DNA of 5,619 nt from Colimorpha sp045639845 (GTDB taxonomy: Bacteria; Bacteroidota; Bacteroidia; Bacteroidales; P3): assembly GCA_045639845.1 (NCBI GenBank), contig JAZUDW010000082.1, positions 1 through 5,619 on the forward strand, written 5' to 3'. The notes under the pieces were generated by a model that worked only from the letters and a program-made list of their open reading frames with translations, was not told where the DNA came from and did not search any database. Positions 5,027 to 5,619 of this stretch are shown here, in pieces. The translations under genes and the position numbers were made by a program. How positions within the stretch are numbered: the stretch's first letter is position 1; every line of letters begins with the position of its first letter.

Positions 5027-5619
5027 TTAAAAAGCCCAGATGAGCAAACCGCCGCAAATGATAACACCAGTCACCACAAGGTCTATGAGACAGTAGCCCA
5101 TGATATCTTTGGCATCAAGTTTGGCAATAGCCAATGCGGGGAGAGCCCAGAAAGGCTGTATAAGGTTGGTCCATGCGTCACCCCATGCTATGGCGATACC
5201 GGTAAGACCGGGATCAACGCCGAGGTCGGCACCGGCAGTGAACATAATAGGAGCCTGGATAGCCCAGTGGCCGCCGCCAGAGGGCACGAAGAGGTTGAGT
5301 ACAGCAGCACAGAGGAAAGTGAGCAAGGGATACGTGTGCGCATTGCTGATGGCCACACAGCCGTTGCTGAGTACTTCGCCGAGACTATGAGCATCGACAC
5401 CCGCACCCACACCGGTGATGATACCCATAATGCCGGCATAGAAGGGGAACTGGAGAATGATACCGGCAGCACCTTTGGCCGCAGTGCCAAAGGCTTTCAC
5501 GTAGGCCATAGGTGTACGATGAAAGAGGATACCGAACACAAGGAAAATGACGATGCAAGCATCGAGGTCGAAAGCCGCATGTTGCACAGCCAGATGGATC
5601 ACGAGGTACGAAAGTCCCA
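5027..5619 (-). CDS. atoE: AtoE-type short-chain fatty acid permease, C-terminal part (partial, 5' end outside window)
   Basis: The visible 197 residues are the C-terminal half of an integral membrane protein of the AtoE/SCFA_trans family (full members are about 430-460 residues). The frame stays open past 5602 to the window edge (GLSYLVIHLAVQH), so a GTG at 5602 is not the true start. Diagnostic stretches are FVPSGGGHWAIQAPIMFTAGADLGVDP and WGDAWTNLIQPFWALPALAIAKLDAKDIMGY, both typical of AtoE. About five hydrophobic segments can be seen, the last being VVTGVIICGGLLIWAF at the C terminus. The family is thought to move short-chain fatty acids such as acetoacetate or butyrate across the inner membrane. 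Substrate and direction cannot be read from sequence. Butyrate kinase lies 3.5 kb away on the same strand but in a separate unit. The symbol is given by similarity; ato pathway genes are not visible in the window. Confidence 0.9.
   Translation of the reverse strand, partial: GLSYLVIHLAVQHAAFDLDACIVIFLVFGILFHRTPMAYVKAFGTAAKGAAGIILQFPFYAGIMGIITGVGAGVDAHSLGEVLSNGCVAISNAHTYPLLTFLCAAVLNLFVPSGGGHWAIQAPIMFTAGADLGVDPGLTGIAIAWGDAWTNLIQPFWALPALAIAKLDAKDIMGYCLIDLVVTGVIICGGLLIWAF

Overview
The window looks like a chromosomal segment of an anaerobic, fermentative member of the Bacteroidota, most likely order Bacteroidales and possibly close to Prevotella. The basis is the protein families (a secreted FKBP-type prolyl isomerase with a coiled N-terminal region, butyrate kinase, a hydrogenase maturase and a short-chain fatty acid transporter), AT-rich leaders without Shine-Dalgarno sites, and several exact matches to the Bacteroidota -7 promoter motif TAnnTTTG placed upstream of genes. 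The genus is inference.

Layout from left to right. Positions 1-362 (minus) hold the N-terminal part of an exported FKBP-type peptidyl-prolyl isomerase, cut by the window edge. A strong hairpin at 417-453 separates it from butyrate kinase (buk, 474-1571, minus). An AT-rich gap of about 540 bases follows, with a promoter for buk at one end and a promoter for the next gene at the other. A plus-strand gene (2115-2687) encodes a LURP-one/scramblase-like beta-repeat protein. It converges on a minus-strand pair: a small DUF1905 protein (2985-3260) and the [FeFe]-hydrogenase maturase HydE (3250-4335), whose reading frames overlap by 11 bases. Upstream of hydE lies a consensus promoter overlapped by a 24-base imperfect palindrome, then about 580 bases without a convincing gene. 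That gap carries a 154-base hairpin-rich element bounded by inverted repeats and further hairpins. The window ends in the C-terminal part of an AtoE-type short-chain fatty acid permease (5027-5619, minus).

How the genes fit together: buk, hydE and the AtoE-like permease all suit an anaerobe that makes or handles short-chain fatty acids and hydrogen. They are separated by promoters or terminator-like structures and do not form one operon. The only clear transcriptional and translational unit is hydE with the DUF1905 gene. The usual partners, phosphotransbutyrylase for buk and HydF/HydG/hydrogenase for HydE, are not in the window.

I see no defence system, phage, CRISPR array, tRNA or rRNA. The signals most worth a second look are the structured intergenic element at 4557-4710, the palindrome over the hydE promoter, and the overlapping hydE/DUF1905 pair.
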